A stretch of 64,000 nt of DNA from CAZPNX01 sp964518765 (GTDB taxonomy: Bacteria; Edwardsbacteria; AC1; EtOH8): assembly GCA_964518765.1 (NCBI GenBank), contig CAZFJC010000012.1, forward strand, positions 21,561-85,560, given 5' to 3'. Under the pieces are notes generated by a model that ran no database searches, was not told where the DNA came from, and saw nothing but the letters and a program-made list of their open reading frames with translations. Shown here piece by piece: positions 60,453-64,000 of this stretch (within the stretch, counting starts at the first letter, position 1; every line of letters begins with the position of its first letter). Both the position numbers and the translations under genes were made by a program.

Positions 60453-61821
60453 GGCCATCAAGCGTTTCAATCCACGCGCCCACGCGGGGCGCGACGCGCC
60501 GCATTAAGCCCAACTTATCCATTACTGGCGGGTTTCAATCCACGCGCCCACGCGGGGCGCGACTGACGGTATTTACCAATGTTGCGATACTCCGACTGTT
60601 TCAATCCACGCGCCCACGCGGGGCGCGACATGGTATTAAGTCTATTTTTTCAAGTTTTAAAGTTTCAATCCACGCGCCCACGCGGGGCGCGACACCATGC
60701 GACAACACGCCATGATAGGCATAATAAGTTTCAATCCACGCGCCCACGCGGGGCGCGACTTGGCCCGTTCATCCTCTTTGTCAAGGATTTCGGCGTTTCA
60801 ATCCACGCGCCCACGCGGGGCGCGACCCCGAATAGGGCGAGGGCGGTAATAAGGACGTAGTTTCAATCCACGCGCCCACGCGGGGCGCGACTGTTCGCCT
60901 TCACGCCGCCTGACGGCTCGGAGAAGTTTCAATCCACGCGCCCACGCGGGGCGCGACGTGATGTTGACCGCCGAGACGGGCAACGAGTCGGTGTTTCAAT
61001 CCACGCGCCCACGCGGGGCGCGACGAGCTGCGGCGCAACGCCATCGACCAAGCGAAGGAGTTTCAATCCACGCGCCCACGCGGGGCGCGACATGGCGGTC
61101 ATTCCAGCCCGATCCTATCATCGCTGTTTCAATCCACGCGCCCACGCGGGGCGCGACCACCACGCCGTTAGAATGCTCAAATATAAGCACGTTTCAATCC
61201 ACGCGCCCACGCGGGGCGCGACAGTAATCGGGGTGCGGTTTATTTTGAGGATAAGGGGTTTCAATCCACGCGCCCACGCGGGGCGCGACTAATCCGGCAG
61301 CAGGCAAAGGCCGCTATAGAAAAGTTTCAATCCACGCGCCCACGCGGGGCGCGACCCGGACGCGCCGAGGGTGATGCGTCTTGTTTCAGGTTTCAATCCA
61401 CGCGCCCACGCGGGGCGCGACCCTGGGCATGGTGCGGCAGGGGATTGCGCCCGTAGTTTCAATCCACGCGCCCACGCGGGGCGCGACCTGCGGGTGTCGA
61501 GGATGGGATTGACGGAGGAGGAGTTTCAATCCACGCGCCCACGCGGGGCGCGACTCAAGGGCAGCGGCGGCAACGACCCAGGAGATAGTTTCAATCCACG
61601 CGCCCACGCGGGGCGCGACTCTACCTTAAGTTGCCAGTTGGCCGGATCGTGGTTGTTTCAATCCACGCGCCCACGCGGGGCGCGACGGTTCTCTTGGATT
61701 GCCAGGTTTACCAGCAAGGCGTTTCAATCCACGCGCCCACGCGGGGCGCGACCATCTACCTGGGGGCCGGATAGCGGGCGATATTCCCCGTTTCAATCCA
61801 CGCGCCCACGCGGGGCGCGAC

Positions 61822-62187
61822 AGCAATTCCAAATATGCCCCCTTTTCTGCGAATGAGTTTCAATCCACGCGCCCACGCGGGGCGCGACCAAATGTCTGGT
61901 ATGACTTCTCCCAGCCAAAAATAGTTTCAATCCACGCGCCCACGCGGGGCGCGACATATTCTTTTTTATTATTTCTTACAATATTAAGTGTTTCAATCCA
62001 CGCGCCCACGCGGGGCGCGACTTTCTGTCCGTGACCCACGTTCTGGGCATTCGCCGTTTCAATCCACGCGCCCACGCGGGGCGCGACTTAGCGGGGCGTT
62101 TTCGTTGCATCCGGGGCAAGTTTCAATCCACGCGCCCACGCGGGGCGCGACGGCCGCCGGCCACGAGATATCCTTAAAGTCCTGCGT
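61822..62187. repeat. Duplicated CRISPR spacer block, first copy
   Basis: Six consecutive spacers (first: agcaattccaaatatgcccc...) and the repeats between them recur in identical order at 62286-62651, offset by 464 bases. One extra spacer (62220-62253) sits between the two copies. Confidence 0.93.
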
Positions 62188-62285
62188 GTTTCAATCCACG
62201 CGCCCACGCGGGGCGCGACCGACGACCGCGATGACCCCGGCGAAGATAAGAGCGTTTCAATCCACGCGCCCACGCGGGGCGCGAC

Positions 62286-62651
62286 AGCAATTCCAAATAT
62301 GCCCCCTTTTCTGCGAATGAGTTTCAATCCACGCGCCCACGCGGGGCGCGACCAAATGTCTGGTATGACTTCTCCCAGCCAAAAATAGTTTCAATCCACG
62401 CGCCCACGCGGGGCGCGACATATTCTTTTTTATTATTTCTTACAATATTAAGTGTTTCAATCCACGCGCCCACGCGGGGCGCGACTTTCTGTCCGTGACC
62501 CACGTTCTGGGCATTCGCCGTTTCAATCCACGCGCCCACGCGGGGCGCGACTTAGCGGGGCGTTTTCGTTGCATCCGGGGCAAGTTTCAATCCACGCGCC
62601 CACGCGGGGCGCGACGGCCGCCGGCCACGAGATATCCTTAAAGTCCTGCGT
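62286..62651. repeat. Duplicated CRISPR spacer block, second copy
   Basis: This matches 61822-62187 spacer for spacer. The seventh spacer of the first unit is not repeated after it, so the second copy is six units of a seven-unit period. Confidence 0.93.
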
Positions 62652-64000
62652 GTTTCAATCCACGCGCCCACGCGGGGCGCGACGCTATTCCCCTCTCCCT
62701 CCGCAATATGCAGTATCGGGTTTCAATCCACGCGCCCACGCGGGGCGCGACAAGTCCGTGGGAAAGAAAAACGAGACGGGCAGATGTTTCAATCCACGCG
62801 CCCACGCGGGGCGCGACCCAGTATTGGAGGGCTGACATGGACAATGTGATAGTTTCAATCCACGCGCCCACGCGGGGCGCGACTACTTCGAGCTCTTCAG
62901 CAAAGCCAAGATGGACAAGGTTTCAATCCACGCGCCCACGCGGGGCGCGACCGAACCGCTTTATGGTCTGGTCTTGCAACGTTGCGAAGTTTCAATCCAC
63001 GCGCCCACGCGGGGCGCGACCCCAAGCCTCCGGCCCCGCCCAAGCCGGTGGAGGGTTTCAATCCACGCGCCCACGCGGGGCGCGACTTGCCTCTCCTTTC
63101 GCCATAGCCCCTCATGCAATAGTTTCAATCCACGCGCCCACGCGGGGCGCGACCTGCGACAGACAGAGCATTTACGACTACGCGGCGTTTCAATCCACGC
63201 GCCCACGCGGGGCGCGACTACAAGCTACTTACCGATAACTTTTGGGCCAAGCTGTTTCAATCCACGCGCCCACGCGGGGCGCGACTCCTTTAATTATTCC
63301 AGCCCAATTTTGTCATCGGAGTTTCAATCCACGCGCCCACGCGGGGCGCGACCGCCGGGGTAGAGCAGCCCGGCTCCGCCCGTGGGGTTTCAATCCACGC
63401 GCCCACGCGGGGCGCGACCGGGGTCTGGGCCGATAGGCGGTGGAACCCGAGGTTTCAATCCACGCGCCCACGCGGGGCGCGACCCCCACCTGACCAGCCA
63501 CGCGCATTTCGTCAATGTTTCAATCCACGCGCCCACGCGGGGCGCGACGCCGTAAAGCGTCAGGGTTTGCATGGCTCCGTTGTTTCAATCCACGCGCCCA
63601 CGCGGGGCGCGACAATTTATTGAAGATAATTTAAGAAATAATTAAGGAGTTTCAATCCACGCGCCCACGCGGGGCGCGACGGAAAGCGGAATATGCTATA
63701 GGCCGGCGCGTGGAGTTTCAATCCACGCGCCCACGCGGGGCGCGACTCAAAGCTCGGGGGGGCAGGCCCCGGAGCCGGACGTTTCAATCCACGCGCCCAC
63801 GCGGGGCGCGACCCTTTCAGTTTCAGTTATTGTCGGAGTGGCGGTAGTTTCAATCCACGCGCCCACGCGGGGCGCGACCGTGGACTTGAGGGTGTCATCT
63901 GCGGCAATGGTGTTTCAATCCACGCGCCCACGCGGGGCGCGACCTTGACCGACGAGCCGGTGGATACTGGGATCTCGACGTTTCAATCCACGCGCCCACG

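Larger units (their letters stand above)
59767..64000 (-). CRISPR. CRISPR array, type I-C-like repeat, at least 63 repeats, transcribed leftward
   Basis: The 32-base repeat, on the plus strand gtttcaatccacgcgccc followed by acgcggggcgcgac, is the reverse complement of the family ending in GGATTGAAAC, typical of type I-C (Dvulg). I count 63 repeats (the last cut by the window edge) and 62 spacers of about 32-36 bases. The leftmost repeat has A for G at its first base, a sign of the trailer end. The leader and cas genes should therefore lie to the right of the window. A strong terminator follows at the left. Spacer blocks are duplicated (61822-62187 repeated at 62286-62651), and a 100-N gap interrupts one spacer. 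Confidence 0.97.

Noticed and set aside
59826..63572. Long open frames with repeating FNPRAHAGRD, RPRGAR or VAPRVGAWIET units on both strands
   Set aside because: They are readings of the CRISPR repeat; unit length near 66 keeps frames open. They are not proteins.

Overview
The window comes from a high-GC, diderm (outer-membrane, LPS-type) bacterium. The evidence for this is Kdo and heptose genes (kdsA, kdsD, waaA, rfaE1/hldE), an LpxL-type acyltransferase, LptC and OstA-like proteins, lipoproteins and beta-barrel proteins. A 100-N gap and many dispersed intergenic repeats suggest a metagenome scaffold from an uncultivated lineage. I cannot name the phylum from sequence alone. Apart from rlmN and the tail of an outer-membrane protein at the left edge, every gene lies on the minus strand, often with 4-base ATGA overlaps.

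Layout: 1-1.4 kb, outer-membrane protein end and rlmN. 2.1-9.3 kb, lipoprotein, CheX, REC/HD-GYP response regulator and a giant REC/GAF/PAS histidine kinase. 9.4-16 kb, a DegT-type aminotransferase, a low-GC integron-like cassette, then ptsI, ptsH and a GH57 enzyme. 15.8-18.8 kb, a repeat-rich accessory patch with a DUF559 gene, remains of a diversity-generating retroelement (DGR) and its likely target protein. 18.9-29 kb, hprK, hpf, lipA, rpoN, ostA, lptC, lpxL, kdsD, a MuiA-like protein and kdsA. 29-35 kb, an overlapping signalling/redox string (TPR, phosphoesterase-thioredoxin-DsbD fusion, Ser/Thr kinase, FHA-GGDEF). 35-45.9 kb, a second DUF559 gene, gap, a cytidylate-kinase-like gene, an eRF1-like gene, fba, and two genes with cyclic-nucleotide-binding (cNMP) domains, one of them a PPi-type phosphofructokinase. 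45-52 kb, comF, a porin-like gene, a V4R gene, a tRNA-Phe/GIY-YIG element, clpP, tig, tRNA-Leu and cca. 52-59.6 kb, an adenylate cyclase-AAA-TPR protein, another TPR protein, waaA and rfaE1. 59.8-64 kb, a CRISPR array of at least 63 repeats with a type I-C-like repeat, read leftward; no cas genes are in the window.

Working together: central glycolysis (pfp, fba, gap) appears coupled to second messengers, because the phosphofructokinase carries a cNMP domain and a class III cyclase lies in the window. HPr has both His15 and Ser46, and HprK is present, so the PTS proteins look regulatory; no sugar permease is seen. c-di-GMP turnover is represented by one synthase (FHA-GGDEF) and one hydrolase (HD-GYP).

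The most unusual observations are the PFK-cNMP fusion, the decayed DGR joined by microhomology, the integron-like cassette carrying a gluzincin, a minimal GIY-YIG element bounded by tRNA-Phe 3' halves, the phosphoesterase-thioredoxin-DsbD fusion, and spacer-block duplication inside the CRISPR array.
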